DNA of 39,625 bases, taken from NCBI GenBank assembly GCA_031271975.1, contig JAISUR010000034.1, forward strand, positions 1-39,625, read 5' to 3'. The DNA is from Propionibacteriaceae bacterium (lineage in GTDB: Bacteria; Actinomycetota; Actinomycetes; Propionibacteriales; Propionibacteriaceae). How positions within the stretch are numbered: position 1 is the stretch's first letter; each line of letters opens with the position of its first letter. A program made the translations under genes and the position numbers. Under the pieces are notes generated by a model. It made no database searches, had not been told where the DNA came from, and worked only from the letters and a program-made list of their open reading frames with translations. Positions 16,515 through 27,030 of the stretch are shown here, in pieces.

Positions 16515-18430
16515 TCAAAATATTTCCCCGGTTTCCATGTCTATGGCTGGAGCCGGCTGTTGCCCGGCCAGCGCGGACGCCAGGTCGGCGGCGAGCTTCG
16601 GCCCGATGCCGGGAACCTGGGCCAACTCATCCGGGCTGGCGGCGCGCAGCTTTTTCAGCGACGGGAAGTACTTCAACAGCGCTTTGCGGCGCGCATCGCC
16701 CAAGCCCGGCACCTCGTCCAACGTCGTCTCCAGCATCGACTTGGACCTGCGGCTGCGGTGGTGGGTGATGGCGAAACGGTGCGCCTCGTCGCGGATGCGC
16801 TGCAGCAGGTAAAGGCCCTCGGAGTTGCGCGGCAGGATCACCGGCCACTCCTCGCCGGGTACCCAGACCTCTTCCAGGCGTTTTGCCAGGCCGCACAGGG
16901 CCACGTCGTAGATGCCCAATTCGGCCAGGGCGCTTTGGGCCGCGGCCACTTGGGGCGCGCCGCCGTCGACGACGACCAAACCTGGGGCGTAGGCGAAACG
17001 CCTGGGCGCGCCCGTCGCCGGGTCGATGAGCAGCCCATCGTCGCCGCGATCCGCGAGCAGGCGGGTGAACCTGCGCGTGATCACCTCGCGCATCGCGCCC
17101 ACATCGTTGGATTCCTGGTTCTTCAGGACGAAGCGCCGGTAGTCCGACTTGCGGGCCAGGCCATCCTCGAATACGACCATCGAGGCGACCACGTCCGTGC
17201 CCTGCAGGTGCGAGATGTCGTAGCACTCGATCCGCAGCGGGGCCGTGGGCAGGCCCAGCGCCTCTTGTATCTCCTCCAAGGCGCGGTTTCGGGTGGACAG
17301 GTCGCTGGCCCGTTTTGTCTTGTGCAACGCCAACACCTGGGCGGCGTTCTGTGCGACCGTCTCCAGCAACGCCTTCTTGTCCCCGCGCCGCGGCACTCGC
17401 ACCCGCACCTTCGCCCCTCGCGCCTCGGCCAACAATTCGGTGAGCACCTCCACGCTGGACGGCAGCGCGCTGACCAGGATTTCGGGCGGGACATCAGCGT
17501 CCGAATAGGCCTGCAGCAGGAATGATTCCATCAATCCGTCCGCCGCCGCGTCGTCGGAACGGTCCGCAACCCAGCTTCGCTCACCCCGCACCCTGCCTCC
17601 GCGCACATGGAAGATCGCTACGGCCACTTCCAACGGGTCCTCAGCCAGCGCCACCACGTCCGCGTCCGTGCCGTCGCCGAGCACCACGGCGTTCTTCTCG
17701 GCCACCGATTGCAGCGCCTGCAAGCGATCGCGCAGCAGGGCGGCCTGCTCAAATTCCAGCGCTTCGGCGGCCTGATTCATCGCGGCCTCAAGCTGTTTTA
17801 TGAGCCCGGCGGTGCGCCCGGCCAGAAACTCGCACAAGTCCACCACCAACGCGCGGTGGTCCGCCTCCGAGATCCGCCCCACGCACGGGGCGGCGCACTT
17901 GCCGATGTGGCCCAGCAGACAGGGCCGCCCGGAACGCCGCGCGTTGGCAAACACGCCGTCGGTGCAAGAACGCATCGGAAAAACCATCAGCAGCGAATCG
18001 ATGGTCTGCCGGATGGCCCACGCCTGCGCGTATGGCCCGAAATACCTGTTACCTTTGCGTTTCGCCCCCCGGCCGACGAACACGCGCGGAAACTCCTCGC
18101 CCCAGGTGACGGCCGCCCACGGATACGACTTGTCGTCGCGATACTTGATGTTGAAACGCGGCTGGAACTGCTGGATCCAGGTGTACTCCAGTTGCAGCGC
18201 CTCCAACTCGTTCCGGACGATCGTCCACTCCACTTTCGCGGCGGTACGGACCATGGTCTGGGTGCGGAAATGCAGCGCGGCGACGTCTTGGAAATAGGAA
18301 TTCAGCCGGGAGCGCAGGTTGATCGCCTTGCCAACATAGATGACCCGGCCCTCCGCGTCCAAGAAACGGTAAACACCCGGGTTGGTGGGGATTTCGCCGG
18401 GCTTTGGGCGGTAGGCGGCCGGATCCGCCA

Positions 18431-18431
<1 letters not shown>
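16515..18431 (-). CDS. uvrC: Excinuclease ABC subunit C
   Basis: A 638-residue UvrC, which makes both incisions in nucleotide excision repair. The N-terminal GIY-YIG nuclease domain is [19 protein letters not shown]-type (residues 17-35). A UVR motif ([17 protein letters not shown], about residue 215) interacts with UvrB. The central RNase-H-like endonuclease domain has [21 protein letters not shown] and VVDGGAPQ. The C-terminal tandem helix-hairpin-helix region has [19 protein letters not shown] and VPGIGPKLA. The ATG overlaps the uvrA stop by one base, so the two are co-transcribed. All expected domains are present. Confidence 0.97.
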
Positions 18432-21322
<2,891 letters not shown>

Positions 21323-21345
21323 CGTAGAGCCTCCCCAGGACAGAA

Positions 21346-21361
21346 AAAGACGGGTGTTCAA
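21346..21361 (-). promoter_or_regulatory. Degenerate LexA-box-like site upstream of uvrA
   Basis: The minus strand reads TTGAACACCCGTCTTT. The actinobacterial SOS box is TCGAAC-N4-GTTCGA: the left half GAAC and the central GT are retained, while the right half is degraded. It lies about 25 bp before the uvrA ATG. SOS control of uvrA is plausible, but the match is weak. Confidence 0.25.
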
Positions 21362-21366
21362 GAAGG

Positions 21367-21372
21367 TAGAGT
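21367..21372 (+). promoter_or_regulatory. -10 element giving a probable leaderless mRNA for the MDMPI-fold gene
   Basis: TAGAGT (TANNNT) ends 6 nt before the ATG at 21379, and no Shine-Dalgarno sequence fits in between. The arrangement is the same as upstream of 1032. Confidence 0.45.
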
Positions 21373-21378
21373 GCTGCC

Positions 21379-22080
21379 ATGAGCTTCTCCGGCCAAGTCC
21401 CCGTCGACTCCGTGCGACGCTGGGAGGCCGACCAGACCAGCCGCTTGCTCGGCGACACGATCTCCATGAGCGAGTCCGAGTGGCACGCCCCGAGCCTGCT
21501 GCCCGGCTGGACCAGGGCACATGTCGCCACGCATCTGAGCCGCAACGCCGACGCCTGCGGCTGGGCGGCGCTCAATCCCCGCGACGGTTTCGGGCACGGC
21601 CTGAGCGCCAAGGAGCGCTTCGTCGAGTTGGAGCGCGGGGCGGACCGGCCCGGGCTGCAACTCCAAATCGACCTCGACACTTCCGCCGGAGCGCTCAACC
21701 GCTGCTGGAACGCCGTGTTGGATTGGAGCCGCCAACTGCGCATGCTGGGCGGCAGCTACCCACTTTCCATCCTGCCTTTGGCGCGGCTGCACGAGGTCTG
21801 CGTCCACCACCTGGATCTCGGCTTGGGCGCAACGCCCGACCAAATCGACCCACTCACCGCGTCGTGGCTGCTGCGCTGGGTGCTGCACCGCATGGAATCC
21901 GAGCCGATTCCCGAAGTCACCGTCTTCGCGGATTCCGGCCTGACCGCGACGATCGGCAAAGGGGGCCCGGGCCGCCACGTGAGCGGCACAGACGCCCGGC
22001 TTTGGGCTTGGCTGAGCGGCCGCGTCGGCCCCGACCAGGTGGTCGGAGCCGACGGGCTCGAATTCGATTTACTGGGCTAG
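21379..22080 (+). CDS. Maleylpyruvate-isomerase-family (MDMPI/DinB-like) mycothiol-dependent-type protein
   Basis: A 233-residue protein with the DinB-like four-helix MDMPI N-terminal fold. [20 protein letters not shown] is the family signature; its histidine, with others in [11 protein letters not shown] (about residue 140), probably binds the divalent metal. The C-terminal portion is the small MDMPI C-terminal domain (TVFADSG, WLSGR). Members use mycothiol as cofactor in actinobacteria, but the substrate here is unknown. It is divergent from uvrA, a common neighbourhood in this phylum, and convergent to the thioredoxin-PASTA gene with an 8-bp gap. Confidence 0.85.
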   Translation: MSFSGQVPVDSVRRWEADQTSRLLGDTISMSESEWHAPSLLPGWTRAHVATHLSRNADACGWAALNPRDGFGHGLSAKERFVELERGADRPGLQLQIDLDTSAGALNRCWNAVLDWSRQLRMLGGSYPLSILPLARLHEVCVHHLDLGLGATPDQIDPLTASWLLRWVLHRMESEPIPEVTVFADSGLTATIGKGGPGRHVSGTDARLWAWLSGRVGPDQVVGADGLEFDLLG

Positions 22081-22088
22081 CTATGCCG

Positions 22089-23162
22089 TCAGCGACGCGG
22101 AGCGTTATCCTCCGGCCCCTTCGAGTAGAGCATGTAGATCGTCTGACCTTTTGGCGCCCAGCCTGAAGGGGAAGTGGCACCCAGCCACGTGCCCTTCGGC
22201 GCATCAGAGTCAACGTGTTCCGCGCCCACGGCGAAATCGGCCTCTATCAGTGCCTTACGGCACTGGCTGTCACTCAAACCGGTGCAACTGGGCACGGACA
22301 CCATCACGACCTCCTCGACGAAGTCCTCCTCGCTGATCACAATCTCGCCGTTCGCAGGGTCCTCACCGGCGTCCTCGGTGACCTCCGGGACGGGATCCCC
22401 CGCCAAGAGCGCGTCGAGGACCCGGCGGAGTTCCGTCGCCGAACTGCTCAGCGAGTCGGCCAGTTCTTCGTCTCCCCGGGTGGCAAACCAGGAGGGGACC
22501 GATGCCACCTCGCGTTTGTCCATGGTGGCGAAGGCTTTGTCCGTTTCGGAGGCATATTTCAGATCCCCAAAGCCTGCGATGACGTCTTCGGGCACACCCG
22601 CGTCCAAGGCAGCTTGCTCCACCGCGGCGTCGCTCAGGCCTGCTGGCCCCAGCTTGGCGACGGCAAAGTAGAAGTCTGTGAAATGCTGCGGCGACTCGTG
22701 GGCCACGGCAAACGCGGCGTTGGTCGGGCCGACAGCCGTACCACTGCCCTCGTCCACGAAAGCGACCGGATACACCGTCAGTGTGATCGCGCCCTCGTCA
22801 ACCAGGTTGGCCAGGTAGTCGCCGTTCTCTTGGGCGAAGTCGGCGCAACCCGGGCAGTTGAAGTCGAGGAATACTGCCACGCCGATCTCCCCGTCGCCGG
22901 TTTGGATGCCGCCATCGTCGAGCACGATTGCGGCAAGGGGCGGCTGGGCGGCCGGAACTGGCTCCGCCGCCGGACGCAGCGCGAAATACAGGCCGCCGAC
23001 CATGGCCAGCACCAGCACCGCGATACCTGCCCCGATAAGCGGCCGGTGACTGGCTTGGCGCCGGGACGCGCTGGCCAGCATGGAGTCCAGCGCGGGCGGA
23101 TTGTTGAGATTCGATTGCCAGGCTTGTCCGGCCTGGCGAAGTTCTTGGTCGATGTCTTTCAC
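22089..23162 (-). CDS. Membrane-anchored DsbA-like thioredoxin-fold protein with C-terminal PASTA domain
   Basis: A 357-residue protein. A cytoplasmic N-terminus (1-41) precedes one transmembrane helix (about 42-62) and a proline/alanine linker. The DsbA/thioredoxin-like domain (about 78-265) has the active-site motif CPGC at Cys103/Cys106 in FLDFNCPGCADFAQ. An acidic linker (about 265-289) leads to a PASTA-like domain (about 290-349: VPSCTGLSDSQCRKAL, then DAPKGTWLGATSPSG). The PASTA-like unit has two extra cysteines. The GTG start overlaps the sigma-factor stop by 4 nt (GTGA), the position usually taken by an anti-sigma factor. The cytoplasmic tail is short and has no zinc-anti-sigma motif, so an anti-sigma role is only inferred. 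It could be an extracytoplasmic thiol oxidase or isomerase near the cell wall. Confidence 0.85.
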   Translation of the reverse strand: MKDIDQELRQAGQAWQSNLNNPPALDSMLASASRRQASHRPLIGAGIAVLVLAMVGGLYFALRPAAEPVPAAQPPLAAIVLDDGGIQTGDGEIGVAVFLDFNCPGCADFAQENGDYLANLVDEGAITLTVYPVAFVDEGSGTAVGPTNAAFAVAHESPQHFTDFYFAVAKLGPAGLSDAAVEQAALDAGVPEDVIAGFGDLKYASETDKAFATMDKREVASVPSWFATRGDEELADSLSSSATELRRVLDALLAGDPVPEVTEDAGEDPANGEIVISEEDFVEEVVMVSVPSCTGLSDSQCRKALIEADFAVGAEHVDSDAPKGTWLGATSPSGWAPKGQTIYMLYSKGPEDNAPRR

Positions 23163-23680
23163 AGGTAGTCCCCTCCGAGGATGTCCTTCAGCTTGTTCCG
23201 GGCGTCGGCCAGGGTGGATTTCACCGTGCCGGGGGCACAGCGCATCACTTCGGCGACGTCCGCTATGCCCAACCCGAGGTAGTAGTGCAGTTCGACGGCG
23301 AGGCGCTGGCGCTTCGACAGAGCTTCCAGGGCCCGCTCCAGGTCGACACACGGATACGAATCCGAGCTCCCCGACTCGGGCACCTGTCCTGGTGTCTCGC
23401 GCCTGCCTGCCAGCGAGCGCCAGTGTTTGCGCCGCTGGTCCGCCGTCAGTGCCAACAGCCAGTTACGGGCGCTGCCACGGGCCGGGTCGAAGCGGTGCCG
23501 CTTCCGCCAGGCGACAGTGAGCGCCTCCTGCAATACGTCGTCGCTGTCCTGCCCGGCGCGGGCCGCAAGTGCGGCCATGGCGGCCCAATGCGGCTCAACC
23601 CACCGCGCGAAGCCGGCCTGTGTGGCCACTTCCGCCGATGGCGCCTGGTGGATCAACATTTCTCCTGTGGTTGTCGTCAC
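23159..23680 (-). CDS. ECF-type RNA polymerase sigma factor
   Basis: A 173-residue sigma-70-family factor with region 2 (about 25-85: DSDDVLQEALTVAWRKRHRFDP, ARNWLLALTADQRR) and region 4 (about 113-168: LEALSKRQRLAVELHYYLGLGIADVAEVM, GTVKSTLADARNKLK). Regions 1 and 3 are missing, as in the extracytoplasmic-function class. It is coupled by a 4-nt overlap to the membrane thioredoxin-PASTA gene, which suggests that the pair responds to a redox or envelope signal. The start is uncertain: GTG 23680 and an in-frame ATG seven codons later are both possible, and AGGAGA is too close to the latter. Confidence 0.92.
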   Translation of the reverse strand: MTTTTGEMLIHQAPSAEVATQAGFARWVEPHWAAMAALAARAGQDSDDVLQEALTVAWRKRHRFDPARGSARNWLLALTADQRRKHWRSLAGRRETPGQVPESGSSDSYPCVDLERALEALSKRQRLAVELHYYLGLGIADVAEVMRCAPGTVKSTLADARNKLKDILGGDYL

Positions 23681-23716
23681 ACCAATGTATAGCCGCCCGG
23701 GCGCGAATCGGTTGGG

Positions 23717-24709
23717 TCAGGTGGCCGGGCCACTTTCCGGTGGGCCCTGCTTGGAACTCTTGATCAGGCTCAGCACGGTCGTCACCGAGAGCGTCGCCAC
23801 GATGAACGCCAGCGAGAACCAGATCGGGATCTCCCCGTCAAACCCCAGCGCCGCGTCCCAGCCGTATTCGTGCATGGCGTGCAGCACGAGCTTGACGCCG
23901 ATGAACGCGAGGATGACGGAAAGGCCGACGGAAAGGTAGACGAGGCGCTGCAGCAGCCCGCCAATCAGGAAGTAAAGCTGGCGCAGCCCCATCAGGGCGA
24001 AAATGTTGGCCGTGAACACGAGATACGCCTCTTGCGTGAGGCCGTAGATCGCCGGGATGGAGTCGAGGGCGAAGAGCAGATCCGTCGATCCGAGGGCCAC
24101 GATGACCAGGAACATCGGCGTGGCCACTCGTTTGCCCGCATCCGAGCGCGTGACCAGCTTGGCGCCGTCGAACTCGTCCGTGTATGGCAGCGCCCGCTTG
24201 ACGGTCCGCATCACGATGTTGTCGGTTGGCTCAGTCTCCAAGTTGTCGTCGTGCATGTACTCGACGTAGAGCTTGATCGCCGTGTAGATCAAGAACGCCC
24301 CGAAAAGGAAGAACACCCAGCTGAACAACTCGATCAAGGCAGCGCCCAGCGCGATGAAGATGCCGCGGAAGACGAGCGCCAGCACGATGCCGAACATGAG
24401 CGCGAACTGCTGCAAATGCCTGGGCACGCGCATCGCGGCCATGATGATGACGAAGATGAAAAGGTTGTCCACGCTCAGCGCGTATTCGGTCAGCCACCCC
24501 GAATAGAACTGAATGCCGTAGTCGTGCCCGAAGAAGTACCAGATCCCGGCCCCGAACACACCCGCGAGCCCGCAGTAGATACCGATGGCCAAGCCGCATT
24601 CCTTCATGGAGGGTTCGTGCGGCCGGCGCCCGATCACCACCAGGTCGAATGCCAACACGGCGATCAACACGCCCAGAGTCGCCAGCCACATCGTAGTCGT
24701 GACATGCAT
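23717..24709 (-). CDS. TerC/Alx-family integral membrane protein
   Basis: A 330-residue membrane protein with about nine hydrophobic helices. Family motifs are LTEYALSVDNLFIFVIIM and GSTDLLFALDSIPAIYG; the conserved acidic residues inside these helices define TerC/Alx. Alx-type members export manganese, and others are linked to tellurite resistance or to metalation of exported proteins. ATG 24709 is chosen because AAGGGA lies 8 nt upstream; a TTG one codon earlier is also possible. The gene follows the sigma-54 activator on the same strand with a 70-bp gap. I see no obvious yybP-ykoY riboswitch in that gap. Confidence 0.93.
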   Translation of the reverse strand: MHVTTTMWLATLGVLIAVLAFDLVVIGRRPHEPSMKECGLAIGIYCGLAGVFGAGIWYFFGHDYGIQFYSGWLTEYALSVDNLFIFVIIMAAMRVPRHLQQFALMFGIVLALVFRGIFIALGAALIELFSWVFFLFGAFLIYTAIKLYVEYMHDDNLETEPTDNIVMRTVKRALPYTDEFDGAKLVTRSDAGKRVATPMFLVIVALGSTDLLFALDSIPAIYGLTQEAYLVFTANIFALMGLRQLYFLIGGLLQRLVYLSVGLSVILAFIGVKLVLHAMHEYGWDAALGFDGEIPIWFSLAFIVATLSVTTVLSLIKSSKQGPPESGPAT

Positions 24710-24779
24710 CAAACGTTCCCTTTTCCTTGGGGGGTTTGACTACAGCGTAGCGGTTCTGAAAAGGGGCATTTGACGCCGG

Positions 24780-26795
24780 TCAATAACCCATCTGCTGCAG
24801 CTTGCGGTACAGCGTGGCCCGCGACATGCCCAACTCTTGGGCGACCTTGGATTTGTTGCCGCGCAAGTCCAGCATGGCGCGGCGGATGCGGTCGGCTTCG
24901 AACTGCTGGAAAGTCGGCAACACCGCCGCCTCGGCCGGTGGTTGGTGTGGTTCCGCGGCGTGCTCGGGTTCCACGGGCGCCAGGCCGGGGCGGGGCATGG
25001 CGCTGGCGGCGCCCAACGAGCGCAGCACCGTCGGCGGCAGGCTGCGCAGGGTGAGTTCCGGCCCGTCGACCACATTGACGCAACGTTCCAAGATGTTGCG
25101 CAGTTCGCGCAGGTTGCCGGGCCAGTCGTAACGCCGGAACAGCGCGATCACGTCGGGGCCGACCCGCAGCACCGGCTTCTCCATCCGCTTGGCGAGGTTC
25201 ACCAGGAAATGCTCGGTCAGCAACTCGATGTCCGGTTCGCGTTGGCGCAGCGGCGGCAGTTCCAGGCGCAGGACGTTGAGGCGGAAATACAAGTCCAGCC
25301 GGAAGGCTCCTTGGTTGACCAGGTCCCACAGGTCGCGGTTGGTCGCCGCGATGATGCGGACGTCGACCTTCACGAAGCGCTTGGAACCGATCCGGGAGAC
25401 CACACCGTCCTCCAGGAAACGCAACAGGAAACTCTGCATGTCCAGCGGCATCTCGGCGATCTCGTCCAAGAAGACCGTGCCGCCGTTGGCTTGCTCGAAC
25501 TTGCCGGGAGCGCCCTCGCGGCGCGAGCCGGTGAAAGCCCCGCCTTCATAGCCGAACAGCTCGGAGCCGATGAGTTCTTTGGGGATCGCGCCGCAGTTGA
25601 TCGGGATGAACGGGGCGTCGCCGCGGGTAGACGCGTTGTGGATCGCTTGGGCGAACATCTCCTTCCCGGTACCAGATTCCCCGGTGATCAGCACGTTGCT
25701 GGAACTCGTCGCCGCCCGGAAGGCGGCCTGTTTGGCCTCGGACATGAGCGGGCACACGCCGATGAGGTCGTTGAATGTGAACGAAGCGGGCTTGCCGCCG
25801 CCGTTCTTGGGGTATTGCTGGCCCAGAATGGAGATCTTCAGCCCGGACGCTTTGGGGCCGCCCCCGATGCGCTGGCAGCGCACCGGGTAAAAGCGGTGGT
25901 CCCCGCCTTTTCCGGCGGCGTAGATCTCGCGGGGCATGACCGCCGGACCCTCCAACGCGGCCAGGAACGGCTTCAGTTCGGGCAGCACGTCTTCCAGCGG
26001 GATGCCTTTCACCAAGGGGCCGGGATCCCCGAACTCGCGCTTGAAGAAGTCGTCGACGAACACCACTTCGCCTTGGGCGTTGACCAGCAGGAAGGCGTCC
26101 GGGCCGACCTGGGCCGCCTCGACCAGCAGGCCCAATTGCTGCTGGATGACCGGATACATGAACCGGTTCCGAAAACTCAGGTCCTCGACGCCGAGGGCGA
26201 AGCAGATGGATTCGTGAGTGGCGTCGCTGTAACGCTCCAAGGGCAAGAACACCAAGTTGATCGAGGCGAACTTCGGCTCGCGCCGCACCACATACCGGGC
26301 ATAACACACGTAGTCGCAGAAGATGTCGAGGTAGTTCTCCTGGCCCACCCGGAAGATCGTCTCGAAGGGCTTCTGATGCGACAGGTTCGCCACGAACGCG
26401 CCCACGTTCGCCTCCGAGAAGATCGTCCCCACGCGCATCCCCTTGGCCTTCAACTCGGCCAAGAGCTGCTTGTCCCCGCACTTGTAATAGACGCCGTAGC
26501 CCTCGTCCAGGTAGAACAGCGCGGCGCCTTGTGCGGCCAAGAACGCCTCGCGCGCGCGGTAATACTCGCGCAGATAGTCGAGGTGGACGTGATGCCCCGG
26601 GTCGAGGTGGTCGAACAGCGACAGATCGCGGACATCTTCGCCGAACTTGCGGACGTGGCGGTCCGGGAAAAGCGCCTGGGAACGACGCCACTCCGCCGCG
26701 AGGTGCCCGTACTCCGCCGGAGCGTGAAGCGTCGGATCGGCCAACAGCCGTTTCTTGAGGTCGGCGATGCCAACCTGGTCATATTGCCCGGGCAC
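24780..26795 (-). CDS. Sigma-54 enhancer-binding transcriptional activator (AcoR-like: GAF-PAS-AAA+-Fis HTH)
   Basis: A 671-residue activator. The N-terminal half has a GAF-like sensor region (about 70-200, GTIFSEANVGAFVAN, DYVCYARYV) and a PAS-like region (about 230-330, FLLVNAQGEVVFVDDFF). The AAA+ domain (about 350-585) has Walker A GESGTGKE (372-379), the sigma-54-contacting loop GAFTGS (419-424; consensus GAFTGA), Walker B VFLDEIAEMP (D444, E445), sensor I AATNRDL and the arginine-finger region RLDLYFRLNV. The C-terminus is a Fis-type HTH (about 630-671, KSKVAQELGMSRATLYRKL). GTG 26795 is chosen because GAGGGGGG lies about 7 nt upstream. It is divergent from the fix-cai operon, whose promoter region has a -24/-12 element and a phased repeat. 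It is the probable activator of that operon, with ligand unknown. Confidence 0.93.
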   Translation of the reverse strand: MPGQYDQVGIADLKKRLLADPTLHAPAEYGHLAAEWRRSQALFPDRHVRKFGEDVRDLSLFDHLDPGHHVHLDYLREYYRAREAFLAAQGAALFYLDEGYGVYYKCGDKQLLAELKAKGMRVGTIFSEANVGAFVANLSHQKPFETIFRVGQENYLDIFCDYVCYARYVVRREPKFASINLVFLPLERYSDATHESICFALGVEDLSFRNRFMYPVIQQQLGLLVEAAQVGPDAFLLVNAQGEVVFVDDFFKREFGDPGPLVKGIPLEDVLPELKPFLAALEGPAVMPREIYAAGKGGDHRFYPVRCQRIGGGPKASGLKISILGQQYPKNGGGKPASFTFNDLIGVCPLMSEAKQAAFRAATSSSNVLITGESGTGKEMFAQAIHNASTRGDAPFIPINCGAIPKELIGSELFGYEGGAFTGSRREGAPGKFEQANGGTVFLDEIAEMPLDMQSFLLRFLEDGVVSRIGSKRFVKVDVRIIAATNRDLWDLVNQGAFRLDLYFRLNVLRLELPPLRQREPDIELLTEHFLVNLAKRMEKPVLRVGPDVIALFRRYDWPGNLRELRNILERCVNVVDGPELTLRSLPPTVLRSLGAASAMPRPGLAPVEPEHAAEPHQPPAEAAVLPTFQQFEADRIRRAMLDLRGNKSKVAQELGMSRATLYRKLQQMGY

Positions 26796-26820
26796 GCAGT
26801 TTCCCCCCTCGTCGCACACT

Positions 26821-26870
26821 TGGCGAGACACAGTTAAACACATTGAGACAATTGGCGACAAAGTGAGACA
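26821..26870. promoter_or_regulatory. Phased decamer array, candidate enhancer (UAS) for the sigma-54 activator
   Basis: Five consecutive 10-bp units end in GAGACA (26825), TAAACA (26835), GAGACA (26845), GCGACA (26855) and GAGACA (26865). On the other strand this is TGTCTC-N4 repeated. All units lie on the same face of the helix, about 110-155 bp upstream of the predicted sigma-54 transcription start and 25-75 bp upstream of the activator's own start codon. This is the usual distance for an EBP enhancer and also suggests autoregulation. The first decamer, TGGCGAGACA, recurs at 26981-26990. Confidence 0.65.
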
Positions 26871-26876
26871 ACTTCT

Positions 26877-26935
26877 CCCCCTACGCCCCTGACCCCCCAA
26901 CCGTCACCCAAGCGCCCCCCCTTACCCGGCATCCC
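26877..26935 (-). other. C-tract-rich spacer with G-quadruplex motif on the minus strand
   Basis: Seven runs of three to seven C on the plus strand lie between the decamer array and the -24/-12 element. On the minus strand the first four G-runs (from 26935 to 26907) are separated by loops of 5, 3 and 5 nt and fit G3+N1-7 four times. No gene or other element is visible in this stretch. A role in DNA looping or in insulating the two divergent promoters is only inference. Confidence 0.5.
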
Positions 26936-26950
26936 GGTCTTGGGGCGCCC

Positions 26951-26967
26951 TTGGCCACGATTTTGCA
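26951..26967 (+). promoter_or_regulatory. Sigma-54 (-24/-12) promoter of the fix-cai operon
   Basis: TTGGCCACGATTTTGCA matches the sigma-54 consensus YTGGCACGRNNNTTGCW at all positions except the central ACG. The GG (26953-26954) and GC (26965-26966) dinucleotides have the obligatory 10-bp separation. Transcription would begin near 26978. This excludes the in-frame ATG at 26980 and fixes the first start codon at 27031. It lies downstream of the decamer array and opposite the EBP gene. Confidence 0.75.
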
Positions 26968-27030
26968 TGAGTACTCCATATGGCGAGACATACGGCGACG
27001 CTGCCGGGCCATCGCCAGAAGGGAGACACC

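Noticed and set aside
24710-24779. Manganese (yybP-ykoY) riboswitch in front of the TerC-family gene.
   Set aside because: The gap is only 70 bp and I could not find the paired helices or conserved loops of that riboswitch.
26796-26900. N-terminal extension of the EBP to 26900.
   Set aside because: It would cover the decamer array. GTG 26795 has a strong GAGGGGGG site, and the extension shows no domain similarity.
26980-27030. Earlier ATG for the first DASS transporter at 26980.
   Set aside because: It lies at the predicted sigma-54 transcription start and has no ribosome site, while ATG 27031 has AAGGGAGA and begins the first membrane helix.
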